A stretch of 64,000 nucleotides of DNA from Bacteroidota bacterium. Lineage in GTDB: Bacteria; Bacteroidota; Bacteroidia; B-17B0; Aurantibacillaceae. Below the pieces are notes generated by a model, which did not search any database, was not told the origin of the DNA, and was given only the letters and a program-made list of their open reading frames with translations. Both the position numbers and the translations under genes were made by a program. The stretch's first letter is position 1. The number at the start of each line of letters is the position of its first letter. Where the stretch lies: assembly GCA_029237825.1 (NCBI GenBank), contig JAQZBQ010000013.1, positions 39,614 to 103,613 of the forward strand, written 5' to 3'. Positions 9,882-18,000 of the stretch are shown in pieces.

Positions 9882-11777
9882 TTATTGGATAATCACCTTG
9901 TTCGTCTTTTTTTGGTTATTGCCATCTTTTAGCAAAAGGATATAAGGACCTGCCGCCAGATTGCCTGTAGGAATAGGAAAGCGTTCCGTTTCAATGAGTT
10001 CTTTTCGCCAAACCAGCTGGCCGGTAATGGAGATTATTTCGGCTGAATAAGGTAAAACAATCCCTTTTAAAAATATAGGATCGCCACTTCGAACCGGATT
10101 GGGATACAGTACCACCTCTTCATTTTTAAGGGAAAGGCCATCGATGCCTGTTACAATATTATTGCCTGCACCATAGGCGCCGATATTACTTACGGCTGAA
10201 GACGAAACGGGATTCCCGAAAAAGTCACGTGTTCCGGGATTAATGGAGTAGATAGCAAGATTAATTCCGGTATGGATTGCCGGCGAACCGGATTGAAGTT
10301 TATAGGCATTCAATTGATAGGTTTGGTTTGGATACATAACCGTTGCATTACCAGATGCATTGAAGTTAGGATTGCTTACCACGCCGGTTGCAAGAGAATT
10401 TATTTTTTCGTTATTGGTTGCATTTTGCCAGGCAGTGATACTGCCATAGGTGGTACCCTGGTATTTAATTTTAAACGCCGCACCCGATGACCAATAAAGG
10501 TTTCCGGCAAAAAATGCGCTGTAGCCCACAGGTACATCAACTAAACTGGCACCACCGGTTGTTTGAAAAATATTATTATACACCTCCACTCCACTTATAT
10601 TTTTAGCCCAATCGATGATTGTAAATGCGCCTACATTGGCATTGGTGGGCGATGGCGATTGATGCACTGTATTATTATAAATTTTTAATCCCGACATGCT
10701 TGATCCCGGGCCGTTAAACAGGGTAAATCCCCCACCGTTAGTTATTCCGTCGTTTTCGCTGATATTATACCGCACAATGTTGTTTGACCAGGTACGTGCA
10801 TTTTCATATTGTCCTAATAGGTAACCTGCTCCATCATTATCATGGGAATAATTATATTGCATGATGGAATTGGTTACACCGCCGTCGAGGTCAAAACCTA
10901 AACCGTCGCAACCGGTTCCGCTCGAGTTTTTATAACTCTCATTCGACTGGATGATAATATTATTGGAATCCCATGTCCAGATTCCACCCGGGCCACCGCA
11001 ATGTGTATTGGCAGCTCCGTTGTGATGAGCTGCACTTTTTTCAATTATGCCCCCATCAACCTGGCCCATGATAATTCCGCTTCCCCTATGGGTTCCCGGG
11101 TCTGAATATCCGCTTACGCTGTGGACTTCCGCATTCCTGATCGTTACATTTTGATGCGACCATCCCACATGGGATTTCGAAGTATAGCCACTGGTAGTAA
11201 TGCCATTTGTTTTGATATGATGAACCAAAACGCCTTCAATTAAAACATTTTTATAGCCAGAGTTTCCTACGGAAGAAGCAATGGTAATTCCCGTTTTCCC
11301 GTAATTTCGCACTTCTATATTCAAAACATTGATATTACTCAGGCGTGTATTATTTGCCAGGCTGTTATAAAACATGACACCGTCAGTTGGGTTGGTTGCA
11401 GCCCCCGAACCTTCAATGATGAGGTTGGATAAAGTGATTCCCTGCGTGTTTTGAGCGTAAAAACCCATGGCGCTTCCAGAACTGATAATGGCTTTACCGC
11501 TTCCGAAGGAGGAAAATACTACAGGATTTAATGCATTGTTGCCGTCGTTCTGATCAAGATAAATGCTTCCGTAAAACATACTCCCGCCTTCAAACAAAAT
11601 GATTGTACCGGGAGGTAGCGTTTGTGAATTGATTTTACTAATGGATTTCCACGCTTGGCTCGGTGATGTTCCCGTATTAGCATCGTTCCCGGTAGAACTG
11701 ATATAATAGGTTATTGCGTTTAAACGAGTGAAACTAAAAAGGCTGGCCAGTAAAAAGAAAAGAACTGTTTTTTTCAT
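9882..11777 (-). CDS. Secreted right-handed beta-helix protein with T9SS type A sorting domain
   Basis: 631 residues. Signal peptide to about residue 21, then YYISSTGNDANTGTSPSQAW, a start typical of parallel beta-helix proteins related to polysaccharide lyases and choice-of-anchor surface proteins. The middle contains many NNTV/NNIF/IIQSNESYKN turns. The last about 80 residues (VVLYPNPVRSGDPIFLKG to TNKVIIQ) are a type A sorting domain, so the protein should leave the cell through the T9SS. A carbohydrate-binding or carbohydrate-cleaving role is plausible, but I cannot identify catalytic residues. It is a single gene with a small palindrome just before the start. Confidence 0.87.
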   Translation of the reverse strand: MKKTVLFFLLASLFSFTRLNAITYYISSTGNDANTGTSPSQAWKSISKINSQTLPPGTIILFEGGSMFYGSIYLDQNDGNNALNPVVFSSFGSGKAIISSGSAMGFYAQNTQGITLSNLIIEGSGAATNPTDGVMFYNSLANNTRLSNINVLNIEVRNYGKTGITIASSVGNSGYKNVLIEGVLVHHIKTNGITTSGYTSKSHVGWSHQNVTIRNAEVHSVSGYSDPGTHRGSGIIMGQVDGGIIEKSAAHHNGAANTHCGGPGGIWTWDSNNIIIQSNESYKNSSGTGCDGLGFDLDGGVTNSIMQYNYSHDNDGAGYLLGQYENARTWSNNIVRYNISENDGITNGGGFTLFNGPGSSMSGLKIYNNTVHQSPSPTNANVGAFTIIDWAKNISGVEVYNNIFQTTGGASLVDVPVGYSAFFAGNLYWSSGAAFKIKYQGTTYGSITAWQNATNNEKINSLATGVVSNPNFNASGNATVMYPNQTYQLNAYKLQSGSPAIHTGINLAIYSINPGTRDFFGNPVSSSAVSNIGAYGAGNNIVTGIDGLSLKNEEVVLYPNPVRSGDPIFLKGIVLPYSAEIISITGQLVWRKELIETERFPIPTGNLAAGPYILLLKDGNNQKKTNKVIIQ

Positions 11778-11793
11778 TACAAGGTACTTGGTA

Positions 11794-11807
11794 CGGGATA
11801 AATCCCG
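11794..11807. repeat. CGGGAT-AA-ATCCCG palindrome
   Basis: Perfect 6-base arms around AA, 17 bases upstream of the beta-helix gene start. It could be an operator or a leader hairpin. Similar GGGAT/ATCCC palindromes may recur elsewhere in the genome, which cannot be tested here. Confidence 0.35.
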
Positions 11808-12043
11808 ATGGATTTTTATTTTTGAAAAGGAAAGGCCAACTATGATAATATAGTTTCTGGCTATTATTTTTCCTTATTCAACGAACTTTACAGTATTACG
11901 ATAATTACTGATGAAAGTTATGTAACCTTGTATGTTTTAACAGATTTTTGGAGGATTAAACAGGCTAAAAACTCACCTAAAAACTTTAAGTGCTTGATTA
12001 TGAGATAAGGAGTAATTAAAACAGTTTTGGGTTCCGGTGATTT

Positions 12044-13402
12044 TTATTTTCTCTGTGTATCGGGTTCTTCAATGATCCGGGACATGATAATAACCCCTTT
12101 GATTTTTTTACGGATAACAAGTGGGATGAAATAGGTGTCGAACATCATATTGGATTTCACAATCCCTTGAATTTTTTCATTACGTAACGATTCGCCGGCT
12201 AAAATTTTTAAAATGCATTCATGCCCATAGGTGCCCTTAATTTGGGGGTTCACCTCAAAAAGATGTTTTCCCTTAAGATCTTCCCGCCGTACATTCATGA
12301 GCAATTCGTATTTTTTATTTACGGTCATGAATTCTAAATTTCTGTTGAGTACCGCAATAATTTCTATTGAGGAATCCAGGATTTGCTTTAAAAAGGATTT
12401 GGATTCATCCAAAGCTTTATTTTTCCTTTCAAGCGACTTATTTGCATCATACATTTCGGTTACATCACGCGCAATCATTAACGCATTATAAGTAACGCCA
12501 TTATCGTCTTTAACTGGGATGTAATAAGGTTGAAGCCATCTGTTAATAAGCGGAGACAAGTAAGGTTCGTCGTTTATAAAATTTCCCTGAAGGCAGGATT
12601 GTATATTTTGCTCGATGGCAGACCCCTTGGAGTGTGGGAATGCCTCTGTGACCTTTTTACTAATTAAATCTTTTCGGTCTAGCTTATAAAATTCTTCTAC
12701 CTTGTGGTTAAGTAAAACGTAGCGCATTTCCTGGTCATATACCGAAATAATATCGTGGGAAGAATTTAGTACCGCTTCAATGAAATCTTTTTGCCGCTGC
12801 AATTCCTTGTTTTTGTCAGTTAGTTCAGCAGTTCTTTGCTGAACCTTTGTTTCTAACTCGTCTGAAACAAGTTTCTGTTTAGAAAATTTTTCTTCCTGCT
12901 TCTTCTTCTCAGACAAATCTGTAATGATGATTCCTATGCCTGGGAATCTGGGATAGAGACTGCTTAATGATACGTACACAGGAATGCTTTTACCATTGTA
13001 TGTAAGTACAATCTCACCTTTGCTTTTTCCTGAGAAGGATTTTTGGAAGAGCCGCTTGAATTCTTTTTTGGATGCAGGGTCTATGATGGTTTCAATATTA
13101 ACCCCCATAATGGAAGTAGTACTTGAACCAATGATGGTTTCAAATGCGAAATTAGCGTAAACAATTATTCCGTCTTCAGAAATATTCAAGGCGCCTTCCG
13201 CAAAATTTTCAACTAATACCCTGTACACATAATCGGTAGACTCAAGCGTAAAAATATCCGGGGTACCATTTTTGGTAATGGCCAAGGCATCCACTTCACC
13301 ATGCTTAATAGCGCTTACCAGATCTTTGTATTCTTCTAACTGACGCTTTAACGCCTCAATTTCAAGTACTAATAAATCTTCTTTAGTTAATGTTTCTCTC
13401 AC
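12044..13402 (-). CDS. PAS-domain sensory protein of the kai operon, no output domain
   Basis: 452 residues. An N-terminal coiled segment (LEIEALKRQLEEYKDLVSAI) is followed by three PAS-like modules at about 60-170, 210-320 and 335-448. A long coiled coil (KQKLVSDELETKVQQRTAEL and on) links the first two. The protein stops right after the third PAS, with no histidine-kinase, GGDEF or HTH domain. Its start overlaps the end of the second kaiB by 20 bases, so it is translated in the same operon. Inference: a ligand- or redox-sensing partner that feeds into or reads out the KaiBC module by protein contact. In other bacteria kaiBC operons often carry PAS histidine kinases; this one lacks the kinase. 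Confidence 0.88.
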   Translation of the reverse strand: MRETLTKEDLLVLEIEALKRQLEEYKDLVSAIKHGEVDALAITKNGTPDIFTLESTDYVYRVLVENFAEGALNISEDGIIVYANFAFETIIGSSTTSIMGVNIETIIDPASKKEFKRLFQKSFSGKSKGEIVLTYNGKSIPVYVSLSSLYPRFPGIGIIITDLSEKKKQEEKFSKQKLVSDELETKVQQRTAELTDKNKELQRQKDFIEAVLNSSHDIISVYDQEMRYVLLNHKVEEFYKLDRKDLISKKVTEAFPHSKGSAIEQNIQSCLQGNFINDEPYLSPLINRWLQPYYIPVKDDNGVTYNALMIARDVTEMYDANKSLERKNKALDESKSFLKQILDSSIEIIAVLNRNLEFMTVNKKYELLMNVRREDLKGKHLFEVNPQIKGTYGHECILKILAGESLRNEKIQGIVKSNMMFDTYFIPLVIRKKIKGVIIMSRIIEEPDTQRK

Positions 13403-13688
13403 GGCCTTCCTTTAAAATACCCAATCCTGATAAAACTTTATCCTCATTTGATAAATCTCCCAGCATTTTTTTTAAATCCCCCGGGGAAAGTTTAACTAAA
13501 GTGGGGCACGCAATGATATCATATTCTGTCAAAGTGGTGGGATTTTTATGAATATCAATGATTTCTAACTCGTAGTTATTGGGGATATATTTTTCGCAAA
13601 TTCGTTTTATATTTTCTATTGCCCTCACCGAAGTAATTGACATACCCGTCACAAATAATTTAAAGCGGTAAATTCCTCCGGTTCGCAT
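13383..13688 (-). CDS. kaiB: KaiB-like protein, second copy
   Basis: 101 residues with the thioredoxin-like KaiB pattern: FKLFVTGMSITSVRAIENI, an IIDIHKNP turn, then IIACPTLVK and MLGDLSNEDKVLSGLGI. It lies 3 bases after the first kaiB and overlaps the PAS gene by 20 bases. KaiB normally binds the KaiC ring after a fold switch. This copy differs considerably from its neighbour (for example MSITS instead of QTPKS), so the two probably have separate roles or form mixed rings. That is inference. Confidence 0.9.
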   Translation of the reverse strand: MRTGGIYRFKLFVTGMSITSVRAIENIKRICEKYIPNNYELEIIDIHKNPTTLTEYDIIACPTLVKLSPGDLKKMLGDLSNEDKVLSGLGILKEGRERNIN

Positions 13689-13691
13689 AGG

Positions 13692-13991
13692 TTACGTTTT
13701 GGGTTTAAATGGTTTAATATCCAATCCTACCAACACTTTTTCTTCGTTAGATAAATCGCCAATAATTTTACGAATGGGAACAGGCACTTTTCTCACTAAT
13801 GTTGGTATGGCTAAAATCTGGTCTCCTTCCGCTAATTGAGGGTTTTTTAAAAGGTCAATGATTTCAATTTTATATTGACCGTTTAAATGTTCTTCACAGT
13901 ATTTTTGAATGTTTGCTAAGGCTGTAACCGATTTGGGTGTTTGCCCTGCAACATATAATTTCAGTTGCCAGAATTCATTCTTTTTTGCCAT
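13692..13991 (-). CDS. kaiB: KaiB-like protein, first copy
   Basis: 99 residues, close to the length of cyanobacterial KaiB. It shows the characteristic [19 protein letters not shown] start, [20 protein letters not shown] (with the cis-Pro loop) and [18 protein letters not shown] end. It starts one base after kaiC ends. This is the more canonical of the two copies and the better candidate for a genuine KaiC-binding partner. Confidence 0.93.
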   Translation of the reverse strand: MAKKNEFWQLKLYVAGQTPKSVTALANIQKYCEEHLNGQYKIEIIDLLKNPQLAEGDQILAIPTLVRKVPVPIRKIIGDLSNEEKVLVGLDIKPFKPKT

Positions 13992-13992
13992 A

Positions 13993-15693
13993 TTACCTTT
14001 TTTTACTTTTCAAAGGAGAAGGTATTTTTTTCTTTAATTCCTGCTCTTCAATTTCCAATTTGTTTAGTTCTTCTACAACCGATTCAAATTCTGTTTGCAT
14101 GGCATGTATGTTAGCGTCCAGGATTTTACGTTTTCGTTCAATTTCGCGGTCTTTACTTTCAACCTGTTTTTGTTTGCGTAATTTTTGAACAGATTGGGTT
14201 TTCTGAAATTCTCCGCGTGCCGAACCAGTTAACATTCCCTCAGGACCAATTTCCAATTCAAGTAAATCAATACCTTCATCTTTAATCAAAAATTCGCGTA
14301 CCTGGTTTGAATGGCCCATGCCACGTGCTTTTAAAATGAAGAGTCCACGGTTTCGTTCACCAATTCCTTCCACATCCCTCACTGTAATCCAGGTATCAAC
14401 CAATGAAGAAATAGACTCTTCAGTTTGTTCATTAAATGCATTTATGTTTTGTTGTGTTAAGGAAGTAAATAATGCTGTGATGTTATTAACTTTCAGTAAA
14501 TCGATCAGCCTTACCAAAAAAGAACTTACTTCCCGCTCATTACCAATGGAAACAAGGTTACTGATGGGATCGATGATTACCGATTTCGGTTTAAAGTCTT
14601 TTATAAGTTTATTTAAAGTCAGTAAATGCATTTCGAGACCATATAGTGTTGGGCGCGAAGAATGAATTTGCAGAAGGCCTTTATCCACGTAAGCTTTTAA
14701 ATCGATCCCAATCGAGCTCATATTTCGGATAAGTTGATTTGGTGATTCTTCAAATGCGAAAAACAAGGTTTTGCCCCCTCTCTGACAGGTTTCCTGGGCG
14801 AAATAGCTGGCAAGCGTTGTTTTAGCAGTTCCTGCTGTGCCGGATATTAAAATACTGCTTCCCTGAAAATACCCGCCTCGGCTAAACATATCATCCAGTT
14901 TTTTTATACCTGTAGAAACAATTTTGTCCGACACTTCGTGATCAAGCCTTAAGGATGTGATCGGGAAAACAGAAACGCCCTGCTCATCAATTAAAAACGG
15001 ATATTCATTGGTTCCGTGGGTAGAACCTCGGTATTTAACAATACGTAAACGACGCGTCGAAATCTGGTCAATCACCCTGAAATCAAGAAGAATGACACAA
15101 TCCGAGACATATTCTTCAAGCCCCTGCCGCGTAAAACTGGATTCTCCCCGTTCGCCTGTAATAATGGCTGTAACGCCTTTATGTTTTAGCCAATGAAATA
15201 ATCGCCTGAGTTCTGCCCGAAGAATAGAGGTATTGGTTAACCCCGCAAATAGCGATTCGATGGTGTCCAATACCACGCGTTTTGCACCAATGGAATCAAT
15301 AGCGTGACCTAACCTTATAAACAAACCCTCGAGATCGTACTCTCCGGTTTCTTCAATTTCTGAACGCTCAACCATTACGTGGTCGATCTTTAATTTTTTT
15401 TGAGCAGCAAGCTTCTTGATGTCAAAACCTAACGAGATCATATTTTTTTCCAGGTCTTCTGTCGGCTCTTCAAACGACATAAAAACACCTGGTTCATTGT
15501 ATTCAGTTATGCCTTTTACTAAAAATTGCATACCAAATAAGGTCTTGCCACACCCTGCGCCACCGCAGATTAACGTGGGACGCCCTTTGGGTAAACCGCC
15601 TTCGGTAATTTCATCGAGACCTGCAATTCCGGACGGACTTTTTTCTAAAACAGTTGGAGATGAAAAACGATGTTTTTCGGATTTCTTAATCAT
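13993..15693 (-). CDS. kaiC: KaiC family double-RecA ATPase
   Basis: 566 residues, two RecA/KaiC domains. CI: P-loop GGAGCGKT at 44-51, catalytic Glu pair 75-76, Walker B VVLDT 140-144. CII: P-loop GTAGTAKT at 285-292, Glu pair 315-316, Walker B IIDP 373-376. The segment matching the cyanobacterial phosphosites reads [11 protein letters not shown], giving Thr424, Ser429 and Ser430 in place of T426/S431/T432, so autophosphorylation chemistry appears retained. The C-terminus (about 495-566) is a long Lys/Glu-rich coil unlike the short KaiA-binding tail of cyanobacteria, consistent with the absence of kaiA. First gene of an operon with two kaiB genes and a PAS protein, behind a consensus promoter. 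Confidence 0.95.
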   Translation of the reverse strand: MIKKSEKHRFSSPTVLEKSPSGIAGLDEITEGGLPKGRPTLICGGAGCGKTLFGMQFLVKGITEYNEPGVFMSFEEPTEDLEKNMISLGFDIKKLAAQKKLKIDHVMVERSEIEETGEYDLEGLFIRLGHAIDSIGAKRVVLDTIESLFAGLTNTSILRAELRRLFHWLKHKGVTAIITGERGESSFTRQGLEEYVSDCVILLDFRVIDQISTRRLRIVKYRGSTHGTNEYPFLIDEQGVSVFPITSLRLDHEVSDKIVSTGIKKLDDMFSRGGYFQGSSILISGTAGTAKTTLASYFAQETCQRGGKTLFFAFEESPNQLIRNMSSIGIDLKAYVDKGLLQIHSSRPTLYGLEMHLLTLNKLIKDFKPKSVIIDPISNLVSIGNEREVSSFLVRLIDLLKVNNITALFTSLTQQNINAFNEQTEESISSLVDTWITVRDVEGIGERNRGLFILKARGMGHSNQVREFLIKDEGIDLLELEIGPEGMLTGSARGEFQKTQSVQKLRKQKQVESKDREIERKRKILDANIHAMQTEFESVVEELNKLEIEEQELKKKIPSPLKSKKR

Positions 15694-15718
15694 GAATTGA
15701 TGGTAATTTCAGTAATAA

Positions 15719-15750
15719 CAAAAATAATAAATTGCCCTCTGTAGTTCAAA
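15719..15750 (-). promoter_or_regulatory. Promoter of the kai operon
   Basis: On the minus strand TTTG (15750-15747), 20-base spacer, TATTTTTG (15726-15719). This fits the Bacteroidota primary-sigma consensus TTTG-N19/20-TAnnTTTG. The expected start of transcription is about 15713, giving a leader of about 20 bases before the kaiC ATG. Confidence 0.65.
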
Positions 15751-15952
15751 AAAATATAGAAATATGTAACATTTTGTATGAACTTTTTTCTTATGCAGTG
15801 ATTAAGGGGTTAAATTAATAATAATCTAAGAGTGGGATAGTAGTGGACGATAGAGGGTTTGTCCCGAAGCATCCGACTGTGCCCTATAGATTAAACCTGT
15901 CAACAAACCATCCGGATTGTATAAGTAATTTTTCAATAAATATTCAAAAAGA

Positions 15953-15979
15953 AAAAGCCCCACTTTCTGTGAGGCTTTT
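15953..15979 (-). terminator. Terminator of the tRNA-Val transcript
   Basis: AAAAGCC and GGCTTTT arms with an inner CAC/GTG stem. On the minus strand it is followed by TTCTTTTTG. It starts two bases beyond the tRNA 3' end. Confidence 0.75.
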
Positions 15980-15980
15980 G

Positions 15981-16055
15981 TGGGAGATACAGGGTTCGAA
16001 CCTGTGACCCTCTGCTTGTAAGGCAGATGCTCTGAACCAGCTGAGCTAATCTCCC
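15981..16055 (-). tRNA. tRNA-Val (anticodon TAC)
   Basis: 75-base cloverleaf on the minus strand: GGGAGAT acceptor arm pairing with ATCTCCC plus discriminator A; D-arm TAGCTCAGCTGGTTCAGAGC; anticodon stem-loop TCTGC-CTTACAA-GCAGA (anticodon TAC, reads GTA/GTG); T-arm with GGTTCGAACCC. The 3' CCA is not encoded. It has its own consensus promoter and terminator. Confidence 0.97.
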
Positions 16056-16065
16056 AAATCGGGTT

Positions 16066-16097
16066 GCAAATATAACCGCTTTTTTTATATCTGCAAA
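16066..16097 (-). promoter_or_regulatory. Promoter of tRNA-Val
   Basis: TTTG (16097-16094), exact 19-base spacer, TATATTTGC (16074-16066) on the minus strand, ending 11 bases before the mature tRNA 5' end. This near-perfect match to TTTG-N19-TAnnTTTGC serves as a reference for judging other promoters in the window. Confidence 0.8.
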
Positions 16098-16124
16098 AAA
16101 AACTTACGTTTTTATAAAAATATT

Positions 16125-16769
16125 CTATTGGTTGTAGTAGTAGATTTTTATTTGTGCGGCATCCCGCAGAAAGTCAATTTTGTGAACCGAATACCGATGA
16201 ACATTAAAGCCGGTTCTGATTTTTAAATCAGCAAGCAATTCATCACTTTTACCCGCCTGTATCAATTCTATGTTTTCATAGAGAATGGTTTTAACGCTTT
16301 CTTTCTTCATGAAAATATTACTTTCAAGTAAATAGGTTATGATCAATACAACCACATTTATGCCAATCAGAAAAATATACTCAATGTAATCTGCAGTGTC
16401 TTTAACCTTAGTTACCGCCGACACTAAGCCTATAGCAATTACTAAAAACAGATAGGTCATATCTTTAATGGCAATTTCCTCTGTTTTGTATCGCAGCATG
16501 CTAAATACGGCAAATAATCCGAACGCCGCACCCATGCTCAAATCAACCTTGTTCAATAAAAATGAAATCAGGAAAATAATGATGTTAAAAATAAAATAGG
16601 TGAAAAACAATTCGCGGTTTTTATAAAGCGGATAGTAAATATAGCGCACCAGAATAAACACCGATGCAAGGTCAATAGTCAACCGGAAAAATATTTTGGA
16701 AGAAAGCTTTAAGAGTTCTTCATATCCCGAATAGGTTGTAGCTTCAGTGGCCATTTGTAATAGTGTCAT
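16125..16769 (-). CDS. DUF4956 membrane protein
   Basis: 214 residues. Four membrane segments at about 28-48, 56-74, 103-121 and 128-147. Between the second and third lies the conserved MGAAFGLFAVFSMLRYKTEE, followed by a cytosolic C-terminal domain of about 65 residues. These are the marks of the DUF4956 family. The gene overlaps the VTC-domain gene by 4 bases (ATGA). DUF4956 and VTC domains are frequent genomic partners, which suggests DUF4956 forms a membrane part of a polyphosphate-making or polyphosphate-transporting unit. That role is inferred, not shown. Last protein gene of a minus-strand run that extends back to 20827. Confidence 0.9.
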   Translation of the reverse strand: MTLLQMATEATTYSGYEELLKLSSKIFFRLTIDLASVFILVRYIYYPLYKNRELFFTYFIFNIIIFLISFLLNKVDLSMGAAFGLFAVFSMLRYKTEEIAIKDMTYLFLVIAIGLVSAVTKVKDTADYIEYIFLIGINVVVLIITYLLESNIFMKKESVKTILYENIELIQAGKSDELLADLKIRTGFNVHRYSVHKIDFLRDAAQIKIYYYNQ

Positions 16770-17521
16770 TGACTGATAATTTTAGTAATGTTTAGTAATT
16801 TTCTTTTAAAGTTATTTTTTTTAACCTCCGGGAAGGTGCTTGCCACCCCAAAGCAATATTTACTGATTGAACCTTCACGGATATGGCGCCGTCTCATCAT
16901 GGAAATGAATGGCGAAGCTACTTTACTGTCCTGCTTCACTTCGGCAATAACTAACTGTTTTAAAACTTTGCTGAACTCTGTTTTTTCAAACTCCAGATTA
17001 ATATCCAGGGTAAGACGCTCGGCTGTTAATTTATTAACTAATGTAATGCGACTGTAGTTTATCCACAATTTGGGCTCTAAAATTTCCGGGTTAAATGGAA
17101 GGGTCTTGCTTAGGAAATCGAATGCATTCCCGGTATTTAATTGGGGGACAATCCGTTCTTTGATACGTGTTTTTATTGTTCTTCCTTTGTTGGTTTTAAA
17201 TTTTACTTCTAAAAAACCAAGATTACTTTCTACATAAGTTCGGTGACGGATTTTATAGCGGTTTAATTTTCCGGCGTGGTGTTGGTTGTACAGTTTAAAA
17301 TTTCCTGAATCAAAATATAAGGTTTTATATCTGCTAAGCCTGTTTCCTTCAACATCCAACACACGATAAAAGGCAGAGGCTTCCTGCAAAATGGATGACA
17401 ATTGATTGATATGAAACAAAAATTTTGTGTCAGTCCGATCCATCAGTTTTACGCCGTCCATTTCCCGAAGGGTAATCGGATCAAATGCTGATAGCGGTTG
17501 TAAGGAAGGGTGAAGTATCAT
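16766..17521 (-). CDS. VTC-domain protein, polyphosphate polymerase-like
   Basis: 251 residues covering one VTC/CYTH-type tunnel domain. The basic residues expected to line the tunnel are visible: MDRTDTKFLFH, RYKTLYFD, LNRYKIRHRTY, EVKFKTNKGRTIKTRIKER, and acidic EVKQD near the end. In yeast Vtc4 this fold makes polyphosphate from ATP on the cytosolic face of the membrane. The gene overlaps its neighbours on both sides by 4 bases, so it is translationally coupled to DUF4956 downstream and the YwqK-like gene upstream. No SPX domain is present. Activity is inferred from the fold and partner. Confidence 0.9.
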   Translation of the reverse strand: MILHPSLQPLSAFDPITLREMDGVKLMDRTDTKFLFHINQLSSILQEASAFYRVLDVEGNRLSRYKTLYFDSGNFKLYNQHHAGKLNRYKIRHRTYVESNLGFLEVKFKTNKGRTIKTRIKERIVPQLNTGNAFDFLSKTLPFNPEILEPKLWINYSRITLVNKLTAERLTLDINLEFEKTEFSKVLKQLVIAEVKQDSKVASPFISMMRRRHIREGSISKYCFGVASTFPEVKKNNFKRKLLNITKIISQ

Positions 17522-17991
17522 TTAGTTATGTACACGTATTTTTTTACAGAAAGAATTTTTCCGGCAGGGTCCAGTGTTTTTCTTTCCATTTTTAAACCCC
17601 TGCTATCGTACAGGTACACATTCTTTTTCGTTTCCTTTCCGGAAGCATCATAAAACACCTCTTCTGTTTTAACACCAAGTGAATTGTATTTGGTTATTTT
17701 TTTCTCAATCAGGTTGTTGGATGCGTCATACTCTTCATCCTCAATCTCATCTCCATCACTGTTATACCGCGTTTTATGAATCACTTTTACGTTGCCGTCT
17801 TTCGTGTAATCGGTAGTTTCAATTTCATTTCCCTTTGAGTCAAAAAGTGTTTTGCTCTCGTTGATGGTTTTGCCATTTTCAATGATAGAAACTGCGGAGG
17901 CTTTAATCTTATGCTCCTTTACTTCCTTTTTGCTTTGTGAAAAAGCTTGAAAGCTAAAGGCAATGAGCAAGTAAACGATGTTGAATTTCAT
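17518..17991 (-). CDS. Secreted repeat protein, YwqK/YD-repeat-like
   Basis: 157 residues with a signal peptide (MKFNIVYLLIAFSFQAFSQS) and about five short beta-hairpin units of the form TKYNSLGVKTEEVFYDASGK. Such units occur in YwqK-like and RHS/YD-repeat proteins. It is probably periplasmic or on the cell surface. It overlaps the VTC gene by 4 bases and sits 9 bases after the T9SS gene, so it belongs to the same transcription unit. No catalytic residues are seen, and whether it acts with the polyphosphate module or is just co-transcribed is unknown. Confidence 0.82.
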   Translation of the reverse strand: MKFNIVYLLIAFSFQAFSQSKKEVKEHKIKASAVSIIENGKTINESKTLFDSKGNEIETTDYTKDGNVKVIHKTRYNSDGDEIEDEEYDASNNLIEKKITKYNSLGVKTEEVFYDASGKETKKNVYLYDSRGLKMERKTLDPAGKILSVKKYVYITK

Positions 17992-18000
17992 AAAAAACGT

